From Triparma columacea (lineage: Eukaryota; Sar; Bolidophyceae; Parmales; Triparmaceae), in assembly GCA_030267965.1 (NCBI GenBank), contig BRYA01000238.1, forward strand, positions 20,011 through 84,010: DNA of 64,000 bases, written 5' to 3'. A program made the translations under genes and the position numbers. Of the stretch, positions 32,701 through 42,500 are shown piece after piece. The number at the start of each line of letters is the position of its first letter. Positions within the stretch are counted from its first letter, which is position 1. The notes beneath the pieces were generated by a model that was not told the origin of the DNA, made no database searches, and worked only from the letters and a program-made list of their open reading frames with translations.

Positions 32701-34957
32701 GATTGAGGAGAGCTTCCAGTGCACGCAGTGCTTTGCTGGCAGCTTCACAGACGGCCCCACCGCGTGCACGCTGTGCTCTACCAAGGTCCCAAACTCCATC
32801 TCCACGACCAACGGTGCAGAGGGAGTAGAGAGCTGTGTCTGTCCAGCCAAATCCTTCTACAACCCGACAGTCGGGGACGATGGGGAGTGCACGTCGTGCG
32901 ATACCCTGAGGGGGGTAGACTGCAGCATGCCAGGACAGAGTTTGGAGACCCTCCGGATAAAGGAGGGCTTCTGGCGCACCAGCGCCTCAAGTACCAAGAT
33001 CTATCGGTGCTACAAGCCTGAGGCGTGCGTCGGTAGCGTCAACAACACAAAGGGGGAAGTTGCGATTGTTGGTACTCACAATATAAGCGCACCTCTCGAT
33101 TTATGCGCGGATGGTTACGAAGGACCATACTGCGAGGTGTGCTCTCAGGGCTACTCGGGGAGCTTTGGATCATGCAGGAAGTGCAAAAATGACTCTGTAG
33201 CTGGTCGCATCAGTGTGACAATAGTGGCATCTACAGCTGTTGTTATAGTAATTGCCATAATTGGGAAGAAGGTGACAAAATTTAGCAAAAAGAGTAAGAA
33301 GGGGCTTTTGATTGGGGGTAAGTTGTTTGTGAGTACGGTGCAAATTCTCGTGGCAGTTCCGCAAGTCTTTGAAGTAGTGCTTCCAGCGAATTTTGTGGCC
33401 TTCCTCTCGTTCTTCGATGTCTTCAATTTCTCAATGATCGAGATCTTTGACATTGGGTGTTTGCAAAGAGTTACCATACACAGTATTATGATGACATCAA
33501 CGCTTGTGCCGTTCGCTCTCTGCCTTCCAATTCTTTACATTTGGCTGGTCCATCATTTGAGGGAGAGAGGCAAGGGTAATGACATGGGGGCAGAAGACGG
33601 AAAGAAGAGAAGTCTGGAGATGAATTCAATTTCTCTGTTGCTGAGTTTGATGTACGTTTGTCTCCCCACTGCCAGCGCGGCTATCTTCTCGGTGTTCCCC
33701 TGCGACAAACTAGACGACGGCACAGCCTGGCTAAAGGCGGATTACTCAATCTCGTGCCTTCCCTCAAACGAAGTACAGGCGAGCTACAGAAGTTTCGCCG
33801 TCTTCATGATAATCATTTACCCTATCGGCATCCCCCTTATGTACGCCCTCCTGCTCTTCCGTTTGAGACAAAAACTAAATCCGAAGAAGCCTACCGGGAA
33901 CCTTGCAAGGTTGAAGCAGAATCGAGGGAGTTTCACAACTTGGGAGGAGCAGGTCATCAGTGAGCGCGAAATCGACGTTGACCTCGAGAACACAATCTTC
34001 CTTTGGGGTAGTTACCGGCCTTGCGCCTGGTGGTTCGAGATCTTCGAATGCGTCCGCCGGCTAGCTTTGACGGGGGCTCTGGTGTTCGTTCATCAGGGCA
34101 GCGAAACACAGATTGCCACTGGTTGTATGATTTGTATCGTCGCCGCCCTGGTCTTTGCTCTAGTCTGGCCTTACGCGACATTCAGGGACAACGTCCTCGG
34201 GATGCTCTCTCATTGCCAACTTATCGGAACCCTCTTCTCAGCGATGATGTACAAGGTTAGCGAGAACGCCTCCCTCGCTTACGACAAGACAGGGACCGGC
34301 TGGTTACTCATTGTGCTGAACGGCGGGGTCTTCATTATTATGCTGGGATGGGTGGCATTCGAGGTGTTGGTAGATGAAGGCCCAGGACTTCGGAGTAGGG
34401 AGAAGCAGTTCCTCGCGCAGGCGTCTTTCCTCTTTAGCGGTGGGAGCTCTCGAGGAAAGCGACAAGTTGAGGCCAACGGCTCTTCAGCTATTCCAAGCCA
34501 GATTGAGCTAAGTACGTCTGTGGGTCAGCTCAACGGGTTTGGAAGCTCCAATAATAGCATGAGGTTGAGCGACAGCACTTCTGATAGTTTCTTCCAGGGT
34601 GTGAATCCCATGGCCCGGGGAGGAGGAGCGAGAGACAAGGCAGCTTCGATGAAGAAAAAGTTTCCATCGAAGCGATTCAGCTCCTCCACCCTAGGAGGAG
34701 GAGGAGGAGGAGGAGGAGGAGGAGGAGGAGGAGGAGGAGGAGGAGGAGGAGGAGGAGGAGGAGGAGGAGGAAAGTCAAAGGAGGAGAAGGAGAGGGGAGA
34801 AAGGGACGAGACGGGCCGGAAGCAAGAGCTTGCTGCTGAGGAGTGGGTTGAGTACGAGGACGAAGAAGGAACTCCATATTACTATAATTCCAAGACAGGC
34901 GATACGACGTGGGAGTGCCCAACGGGGGCGGTCGTCGGAAGGAGATCGAGTTTATAG
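29756..34957 (+). CDS. Receptor-like membrane protein: VCBS/FG-GAP, Cys-rich, IPT, multi-pass, WW
   Basis: A single uninterrupted exon of 1733 residues in an otherwise intron-rich neighbourhood. I chose the ATG at 29756 (MGSTVRSTRES); an ATG 66 bases upstream is also in frame. A hydrophobic signal/anchor (SIIALVYLLSLPQVYS) is followed by five or more FG-GAP/VCBS calcium-loop repeats (GDVDGDSHVDLVLA, GDMNGDGIMDAVI, GDFNSDGIMDVVA, RDMDADGDLDIVYA, GDLDGDGFLDVAYG). A Cys-rich ephrin-receptor/GCC2-GCC3-type array follows (C..G.Y......CxxC), then IPT/TIG-like domains (SGTTEGGNLIRVKVQG; VGGELITITGRNFG). Multiple membrane segments begin near residue 1152. The cytosolic tail has a poly-Gly run and a WW domain (WVEYEDEEGTPYYYNSKTG...W). 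It looks like a surface adhesion or sensing protein. Confidence 0.85.
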   Translation: MGSTVRSTRESKRRTNQGFLSSLSNFRTCVAHISIIALVYLLSLPQVYSLSVADFPLAGRHEIATSGMNYDFIAMGDVDGDSHVDLVLASTTTAMYVLLNEGGNSDAQFTWISNSNYGNINYLSLGDVVGEDGLDLLVADDDSVYVQENRYSTGTCSNSDNGGVNGCFGVRLLLDSACTDAVYVGLAKVDFDECADIVAVCEGTKTVKYYSANCVNDASTGSFIEHVIASDKTALKEVKKVEIGDMNGDGIMDAVIVSENKNSYGLSIWLGNTTTDYVSMTFARTNFELGSDNERFSDLVVGDFNSDGIMDVVAASETKDKLYFIGGIDGESNWLSRVTNPVVELISPGDKPVNLHARDMDADGDLDIVYAAKNSNRIYILENVGGANVFSSTLVSVADSTSTTKDPEGLAVGDLDGDGFLDVAYGTDTWDKAYVAYNAHTGSCPRGKFLEQRGVGEAAVCVDCVEGKYKSSTGETCFDCQEGTYAEFSGATSCQSCPEGKFASGSGNSLCVDCLAGTFSNVAASSSCQQCGEGKHAPSDGSSNCQDCSIGKYSQSPGAVNCEDCSVGTYNQNVGMDSCDSLCAAGRYGTQIGATDMTSCAACAAGKSSTPGVGQCTDCAPGKFAPGDGSSSCFNCTESKSSGEGAVTCTDFEVVDVIPRSGTTEGGNLIRVKVQGDIGSDISTVIIKLGNNLCPIFPQLSNATHLACETPPGVGADLQVEVDSGGSAAYVLKGGWDYDLPTIDSVSGCQSWTEVYEASTVVGNNKTYACPTTGDGVTLTVVGRNFGDSEVEVIAQVGGQACSEVNILVPHRIITCTLPAGAGENVGVKVTVGEQSDTAYILSYAKPMVKTVTGTGSDKCKKSVKNNPNAAVDCPRVGGELITITGRNFGPSEPIVMVGGVGCKRPEGGAAYDGANQTVVKCILPAGSGELKSVNVIQINGLISERVNLVSYEKCPAGYRNAPNEELGYFECVICEKGTYSVIEESFQCTQCFAGSFTDGPTACTLCSTKVPNSISTTNGAEGVESCVCPAKSFYNPTVGDDGECTSCDTLRGVDCSMPGQSLETLRIKEGFWRTSASSTKIYRCYKPEACVGSVNNTKGEVAIVGTHNISAPLDLCADGYEGPYCEVCSQGYSGSFGSCRKCKNDSVAGRISVTIVASTAVVIVIAIIGKKVTKFSKKSKKGLLIGGKLFVSTVQILVAVPQVFEVVLPANFVAFLSFFDVFNFSMIEIFDIGCLQRVTIHSIMMTSTLVPFALCLPILYIWLVHHLRERGKGNDMGAEDGKKRSLEMNSISLLLSLMYVCLPTASAAIFSVFPCDKLDDGTAWLKADYSISCLPSNEVQASYRSFAVFMIIIYPIGIPLMYALLLFRLRQKLNPKKPTGNLARLKQNRGSFTTWEEQVISEREIDVDLENTIFLWGSYRPCAWWFEIFECVRRLALTGALVFVHQGSETQIATGCMICIVAALVFALVWPYATFRDNVLGMLSHCQLIGTLFSAMMYKVSENASLAYDKTGTGWLLIVLNGGVFIIMLGWVAFEVLVDEGPGLRSREKQFLAQASFLFSGGSSRGKRQVEANGSSAIPSQIELSTSVGQLNGFGSSNNSMRLSDSTSDSFFQGVNPMARGGGARDKAASMKKKFPSKRFSSSTLGGGGGGGGGGGGGGGGGGGGGGGGGGKSKEEKERGERDETGRKQELAAEEWVEYEDEEGTPYYYNSKTGDTTWECPTGAVVGRRSSL
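34693..34770 (+). repeat. GGA trinucleotide repeat (~26 units) encoding poly-Gly
   Basis: An uninterrupted (GGA)n tract inside the receptor-like gene, upstream of its WW domain. It encodes a glycine linker and should be length-polymorphic. Confidence 0.95.
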
Positions 34958-35102
34958 TTGTGAAGGAGGAAGAAAATTCATGTATGTTAGGAATCAAATT
35001 GAGTGGTTTTGTGAATTCGATAATTTTAAGGCCCAAGACGAAGTAGGGATGCTTGCACATAGCACACTTCTCCAAAATTCACTGTATAACCGCGCTCAAT
35101 GC

Positions 35103-36005
35103 TTAAGGATTTCCGGACATGCCAAGGAGCCCGTTGATGACATAGGGCTCGCCGTTGAGCTGGTCATGGACCATGATGGCGAGGATTCCCATCTGGGCAG
35201 CGCGCCCGTTGTTGAGCTCGATTCCCCTCTTCCTCTCCTGATCCTCGGGGGAAAGGTCGTCCCATCCGAAGTCCAGGGCTCCGTTGCGGAAGTCTCCGGG
35301 AAACTCTCCAGGTTCGGCTCCGTTGGCGGAGTCCTTCATGACAAACAACTCGAGGAAACCAATGAAGGCAATGAGCTGGAAGAGACCTGCCTGAGGGATG
35401 GCGTTGAAGGCTCCGAAGCCGTTGGGGATGGAAGCGAAGGAGGTTCCGTGGTAGTCAATGTCTCCAGAGAGGTGAGTGCCCATTCGGGTGGTTATGTCTC
35501 CAGCGACGGCAAGCATGGCAATGCGTCCATGCTTGATCTCGACATAGCGGAGGCGATCTGGAGGGTGAAATGTGTGTATGGGGGGGGAGACGTTAGGAGG
35601 GTTACGAGGAATAAAGCAAACCAAAACAATTCGTATAGTCAGATAGGATTGAATCAATCGGAGAGAAAGAATCGGATCATAATACTAGATGATTATATGT
35701 TAAAATACCAAAACAATTCTCACCGAAGCGCTCCTGATCAGCATCGTCGAGGAGACCAAGAGGGTCCCAGAACCCAAGGGGAGGCTGGGATCCGATCTCT
35801 TCACGAAAGGAAAGGTGAGGGTGCGTGTGGGTGCGGGTGAGTCTTAATCTCAATTAGGATACACCTTCCTGACCGATTCTAACCCAGGCGTTGGATTTTA
35901 CTTACCGTTTTCGAAGGCCTTAAGAGAAGTCTTAGCCTTGGAAGTAAGGGGTGCCTGGAAGGCACTAGCGCTAGCGAGAAGGGCGAGGATAGTAGCAATC
36001 TTCAT
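35103..36005 (-). CDS. Fucoxanthin-chlorophyll a/c-type light-harvesting protein
   Basis: A thylakoid antenna protein that binds chlorophyll and fucoxanthin. Exons 36005-35906, 35798-35724 and 35557-35103 join in phase 1 at both junctions to 209 residues. The N-terminus is a bipartite plastid presequence with signal peptide MKIATILALLASASA followed by FQAP, giving the ASAF import motif. The mature start reads FENEIGSQPPLGFWDPLGLL once the acceptor at 35799 is used, matching the FCP consensus. Helix 1 holds the chlorophyll-binding ERFDRLRYVEIKHGRIAMLA, and helix 3 holds KRGIELNNGRAAQMGILAIM. The acceptor (TCGTGAAG) lacks a strong pyrimidine run but is fixed by phase and homology. Intron 1 uses a GTAAGT donor. 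Confidence 0.95.
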
Positions 36006-36541
36006 GGATAATTTGGATATTTCTGAGGTGACAGCGAGACCAGAGAGGTTGTCAGAACATATTACACTGCAGAGTACATATTGGCACACGATTTTGTACA
36101 AGTCAACTTTAACTTCCATAAATTATCTCCCAGACAAGGTCAAACTACACACAAAGTGCTCATTTGGCCCTCCTTACCTTATTTGAGGCAAATCTTTGTG
36201 TCCCCCGTCCAAAAAAATGTTGAAGCTGGAAGGTTGGGAAGGCTTCAACAATTTTGTTCAGAAAAACCAAACAAGTAATAAAGCACGTGATTTCAAGGAA
36301 TACGAGTTGATAAAATTGTTCTTAATTGGTGCGTAAACGAAGCCCACTTGATGAATTTCCCCCGTCCGTAGTCCCAAAGCAAAAGTTTGTCCGCAGCCCT
36401 CTTGCCGCCAGTTTGCTTGGTTCTTTGCAGGTACCTCCTCCCCGAGTAGTAATTCTTCGTTGCATCTTCACCTGACCCCCCGTTCTCCCTCTGTCTAGTT
36501 GTTGGTGGTAGTTAGGTTTTTTTTCTTCTCCTCCTGCCCGC
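36006..36541. promoter_or_regulatory. Upstream region of the light-harvesting gene
   Basis: 536 bp between the light-harvesting start and the 3' end of the dynein gene, both on the minus strand. It is relatively AT-rich near 36060-36340 and should contain the light-harvesting promoter. I see no RNA gene or repeat. Confidence 0.4.
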
Positions 36542-39500
36542 TTACTGGTTGCACAAGAGCGCAACTCCTCTGAGGGCCCAGTAGTTGGGGTACTTCTCCG
36601 CCGTGCACTTAAGGTTCACGAAGAAGATGAAGTACCTGTCCGTCCTGCTGCTGTACTTGTAGCAAGGGCACTCGTAAGGTCCCTGAGGTCCGAAGTAGCT
36701 CTTTTTCTCCTTCTCCTCCAAGTTCCTTGCGTTTGCGGTAACCAGCAGCACGGGGAGGCCAACGAAAAGCACCTTAGGGGTGCTCTCGATGAGGTGACCC
36801 TCGTGCTTGCCCCATGCTCCTCCATCGAGGTACAGGCCGTGGATGTAAATGCCTTCGTTGTTGGGAGGATTGCTTTTGACCTGGTGCTCCCCATTGTAGT
36901 CTGTGACTTCCGTGTGGTACACAACATCGTCCAACGCCCACTTGTCTGCCTTGTGCTTCCTGGTGACCTCCTGCTTCATGGCAGTCAAGCAACCGTTGGG
37001 GTTGAAGAAGCCGGTGAGCCAGAAGCACGTGGGCCTCCCCTCGTTCAGCCAGCTCCTGTCCTGGTCGTCACGCTGGATGAGACTCGTAAACCAGAGTCCG
37101 AGTGTAGGCAGCCTCCAACTGAACTCGTCTCCCGTGAGGGTGTTCTCGAAGTAGTGAGGTACCTTGGCGTCGAACATGCTGTCCAGGGTCTCCTGGAGCT
37201 CGGCTGTCATCACGACCTCGCCCTTGATGGCCAGCTGGAGCTGGGCCAGGGTGAATCTGACCTTGGCAATGACAGCTTGCAAGCGCTGGAGCTCCTGGAA
37301 AAGGAAAATGTTCATGGGCTTGTCCATGCCGCCTAGCTTCCCGATCTTCGCCTTGTAGTCGTCCTCTACGTAGTCCTCAGGCAGCCTCTCCTGGAGGTCG
37401 GTCGCCTTCTCGTAAACGACTTCCTCCCTACTGACTCCTCCGTCTCCCCCCCCACCCTTGGGCTGGGTCTCGCCGAGGGTCTTGAAGAGGGCGTTGACCT
37501 CCTTCACGCGGAAAGTAAGGTCAGCGTTGGGGTGAAGTCCGAAGACCTCGGGGCTGTCAATCTCAGGGAAGGACTCAATGTACTTCCTGTAGTTGCCATG
37601 CTCGATGTCGTCGGGGTTCTTGTACTGGAAATCATTGGGGATCTTGAAGATGGGGTTGGCGGGGTTGTAAGTGTAACCCTCCTCACAGGCCTTGGGCGTC
37701 AGCCACTCCTCAGTGTAGATCCTGAACATCCTGACATCAAGACTGTCCGTGATCTTTCCTCCATACTGCACAGCGGCGACCATGTACTGGAAGGTACTCC
37801 AACTGATGGGGCCATTGTACAGGTGCTTCTCCAAGAAGAGAACGCACGCCGTGAGGTCTCCGTCACTATATTGGTAAGGGATACCCCATCCAAGAGGACC
37901 GAACTTCCTCCTCTCGAGCACAATGCTGTGCAAGAAGCAGAGTGCGAAGAGGAGCTGCCTCCACTGCGCAGTCTCAACCCTCTCGATCTTGTCCTGGTCG
38001 ACCATGACTCCAGGAGTGTAACTCCTGAGAAGCCCAGCCTTAAGGCCGGCGGGTGGCTCGTTGGCGACCTTGGTGCACATCTGTAGCAAGCCCAGAGGGA
38101 ACTCGGGGTGGGGAAGGGCAGTGATAAAGAGCCTGAAGTTGGGGTCCATGTCGTCCTTCTTGTCGTTGATTATGTTCTCCATCTCGTTCATGAGGCCGAG
38201 GCCCAACTCACAGTTCTGGAGCAGCACCCAGGTTCCGTTGACAACTGCGGCGTTGATGGCCTTCTGCGCAACGGGCTCCTGTCCCTCTCCCAAACTAATG
38301 ACAGCGGGAGGAGGCAGCTTCTTCTTCCTGCACAGCGTCTCGATACTGTCGGTGGGATCAGCTCCCCTACTCAGCAAGACAATGACGGGTATTTGAGGAA
38401 CCATGGTTTCGTAAACCATATCGAAGGTATCGGTGACGGGCTCGACGAAAGCGGGCCCCATCTCCTTGGTAGACCTGAGGAACTCCTTGCAGGTGAGGAT
38501 GCACCTGTCCACCCTCAAACTCCTCACCAAGAGAAGCTTGAGGAAAGGCCCGATGTCGGCCTGCTCGGCGATCTTCTGCTCGTACTCGGGGATGGCCATC
38601 TGCTCAGGCTCGTTGTCCTCGTACCATCGCTTCCACATGGCCTCATTGGCAATCATGTCGGTGGCGAGGTTGCTGAAGAACTTGTTGCTATTGCTCAACT
38701 CAATGATGTTGAGCCAGACGTCGTTGCTGATCCACATGAAGGGCTTTCTCCTGACACTGTTGATGTCAAGCGCGGCTCCTCCCCTTAGGAAGAGAGTCAC
38801 GTCGCTCTGCTTCAACATGCCGGCAGTGACAAGGATCTTCATGGTCAGAAGCAAGATGAAGGTGAGCTTGTCGGCCTCGTACAGTCCACGGTTGATGTAC
38901 CTGTAGGTGATGTACGTCATCTTGGTGATGATGTTGTCCACCCTCTTACTCGCGAGGGCGGCCTTCTCCGCGAGATCCATACTGGACATGAAGAGATCTA
39001 GGAACTGGGTCAGAGAAGTCTGGTACATGACGTTGCACATACTCATCTCAACGATACTGAAGTAAAGGACACTTCCGCGGGTAGCAGCGGGCCTGAACTG
39101 CTCGCGCTTCTCGGAAATATTCTTCTTGGTCTCATCGGCCGCGATGAGCTTGGCGTTCACTTCGGCAGCCTTGGCCTTGGTGTTGGCAAGCACGGCGATG
39201 AGCTCCTCGTCCTCGAGCAAGTCTCCGGAGTTGCTAGTAAGCCTCTCCAAAAGATCGGCGTCGAGTTTCATGAGACTCTTGGTGTTGTTATTCACCTCCT
39301 CGAGCACCTGGTTGAGCTGATCCTCAAGAGCCTTCTGCTCTTTCCCGATGACCTTACTTAGCAATTGCTCCTCGAGACCCTTTTGGGTCACAGTGAAGTC
39401 AATCAAAGTGGTCTTCGCCTGCAACTCGGGACTAAAGCTAGGGTTGGGAAGCCTCGTGATGAAGAAGAGCTGGAAGGCTGGATCGTAGTCCATAATCTTG

Positions 39501-42500
39501 TCGCTCACGTTCACGAAGAGTTTCTTTCCCTTCTTGATGAACTGCTTCTCGAGCACAGGGTCCATCATGGGGTCAATCTCGTCCTCGACACCGATGATTA
39601 TGAGACTCCTTCCGTCGCCCATGCAGAACTCGAGCTTGTCCTTCAACTTGGAGTCGTTCAAGGCGACCAGCTCCTGTCCTTGGAAGTTGGGCAACTTGTC
39701 CTTCTCCTTGTTCCTAATCCAGCTCAGGGCCTGGCCCTGAGGGTCAACCAGCAAAGGGAACCTGGTACTCTTGGTGACCATGATTCCGTTCTGCTTGGAG
39801 AGAGGATCCGTGGGCAAACCCTGCATGTTCCAGTCACCAATGGTTCCGATGTCGACCAGGAACTCAATGACGTCCATGTTCCTTGTAACGGGCACACCCC
39901 TAGACTCGCAGTCAGCGGTGAACTTGTCGTTGACGAGGTAGTTCCTGTACTGCTGGTTGAAGGGACCACAGTAGGAAACGAAGGCGCAACCAATGGCACA
40001 ATCGCCAACGAGCCTCTTCTTCTGCTCGTTGAAGTTGGCGGCATCCTCGGTCCACCTGGCTTTCTCACCAGCCAGGCCGTTGATAAGGGCCGAAGCCTGG
40101 TTCATCTTCTTCTGCAGGCTATTAGCTCCGTCCTCAATGGCCTTCTTTTTCTTCATTTGAGTGTCGAACATGTCCTGCAGACCCTGGAGCTTCTCGTTAC
40201 AGGCCGCAAGCCTGCTCTCAGCCTCAGCGAGCGCCTTGTTGGCGGCCTCCATCTGGTTCTCGGCAATCGCCAAAGCCTCCAACTTGGGTTTGACAATCTT
40301 ACTGGCCTCGTGGTAGAACTTCATCGCCCTAGCGTAGGTACAGAGACCCTCAGCAGCGGCAGAGGCAGACTTGGCGAAGGCAGGCGTGAACTTTTCGAGC
40401 TCAATGTAGCAGGTGATGAACTCGACAGTCTCGTCGTTCATCTGATCCTTTCCGAGACCTCCAAAAGAAACGAGCTCGTTCAGGAAAGTGCTCCTGGAGA
40501 TCATGCTCATTCCGTAGGGCTTGAAACTGGTCTCGAAGAAGGGGAATTCATCTCCCTTGATAGTAAGCTTACAAGGCTTGACAGGGACAACATACTCCTT
40601 GAAGAGGATGAGAATGCAGTCGAACACGAGCTTGATGATATCCGTGGGGTTTTTGTTTCCCTTAATCTCTCCAATGTGAGCGGGTTTGATGGAATTGATA
40701 GCAGCATTGGCCTCATTAACGAAAGGCATGGCCTTGGCCAAGTCCTTGTCGCAGGCCTCCTTCTCCCCCTGGATCCTGGCGGCATCCTCCTCACACTTGC
40801 TCTTGATACCCATGACCTGCTCTCCCTCCTTCTTGGCGTCGGCGGCACTGATCTCGAGACTTCCAAGCATCTTGTTGGTGTTGACGGTGGCCTCTTCGAG
40901 CTTCACCTGCTCGGCGGCGAGGACGATCTTCATGGCCTCAACGTCGGCTCCTCCCTGAACGAGCTTCTCCAAGCCAAGCTTGACCCTGCTCTCCTTATCC
41001 TTGAGCTCCTCGAGCTTCGTACCGTACATCGCCTTGTAGGCATCAATGAAACTCAGGTAACTCTTGGGTGTCTGGAAGACCTGGCGACGCATGCTGTTGA
41101 AGTACTCGTCGCAAACCTCAACAACCATCTTGTGCACCATTCCCATGTGCACCATGAGGTTCTCCTTCACCTCGGGGGTTCCATCAATGGGGTAATCCTG
41201 AATAAAGCCCCTACTGACACTCACTAGGGCCTCCTCGGGCCAGCTCAGGAACCAATCAATAGTGGGGGAGCTAACGAGCCCAGGGAACTTCCTGGCCCTG
41301 ATGGGGAACTTGGGGTTCAAAGGACTCATGCAGAGCATGATGTGGAGGTTGTCCCTTACGCAGTCGGTGAAGTAGGCCTTTAGGTTAGCCTGTGACTCCT
41401 CAAGGTGGGGCCTGTCCTTGCGGAAGGCGGGCTGGAGATCGGCGGTCATTGCCATCATCTCGTCCTTGGGGAAGAGGTTAGGGACTTCTCCCGTCATCAG
41501 GACGCTGTTGATCGTCTCGAGGAACACCTCAGTCTTGATTTCACTCTCGGTGAAGAGGAACGTGGTGGGATTCTTCTTGTGGCCGGCACTCTTGTACATC
41601 AGCCTGATGTCATCCAAGAGGGCAGCCTCGCCATACTGCTTCGTAAGAGTGATCTGGAAGCACTCGGCCCTAGAAATGAAACTGGCGAGCCTCGTGAGAC
41701 TCTGTTTTCCACTTCCTCCGACTCCGACGAGAAGACCGCTCCCACGGGGGGTTTCGATCAACCTGTTGATCCTTAGCAGGTGCTTTAAGGCGTCCTCGAA
41801 AAGCACAAGCTCCATCTTCTTGGAAGGGTTCTCCTCATTAAACTTCTGTAAGAACATGTAGACTCTCTCCCTAATCTGTTCGAGAGTTCCGCCATCCTCG
41901 TAGATCTTGGGGGCGAGCTCCTGGAGGACCTCGTCCTCATCGTAGATGTCGTCCCTGAGGAAGCTAACCATGTACCTGTCCTCGGCGCAGGCCAAGGCGA
42001 CGACATCTTCGCCGAAATACTCATCAGCAATCTCCTTGATCATCTTTTCGTAGCTGTCCTTATCCTTATTGTTCGTCAGCTTGTCGCAGAAGACGCGGTC
42101 ACACTCGTGCTTCCACAAACCAACAAGCATGTTGGTGGGAGAGAAGTTCTTCATGGTTCCCTCTTGCATCCTCTTTCCTCCGGTGAGGTAGGTATCCTTG
42201 GGGGTGAGGAGAACACCCTGGAAGACGCGCGAGAGGTCGCGCATGTTAAAGACGTAGTGGAACTTCGCGGGGGTGGGAAGCATCTTGCCCTTAATGGTCC
42301 TCCAAAGCTTGATGGTGGCAGCGGTGAGCTGACTGGAAGCGGTTAGGGCGTCCTTGTCGAACTCGGCAGCCGTAAATCTTCCGGAAAGCATCTGACCATA
42401 AATGTCATTGATACTGGTGATGGAGGGAAGCACAAGGTTGAAGATGAAGAAGTTCCTCTTGAGCCTGTTGGGGATGTCATTCTTTCCTCCCCCAGGATGC

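Noticed and set aside
39365..41227. 620-codon plus-strand frame over the dynein gene
   Set aside because: It is antisense to a continuous dynein motor domain and shows no recognisable domain; codon bias of the dynein strand explains it.
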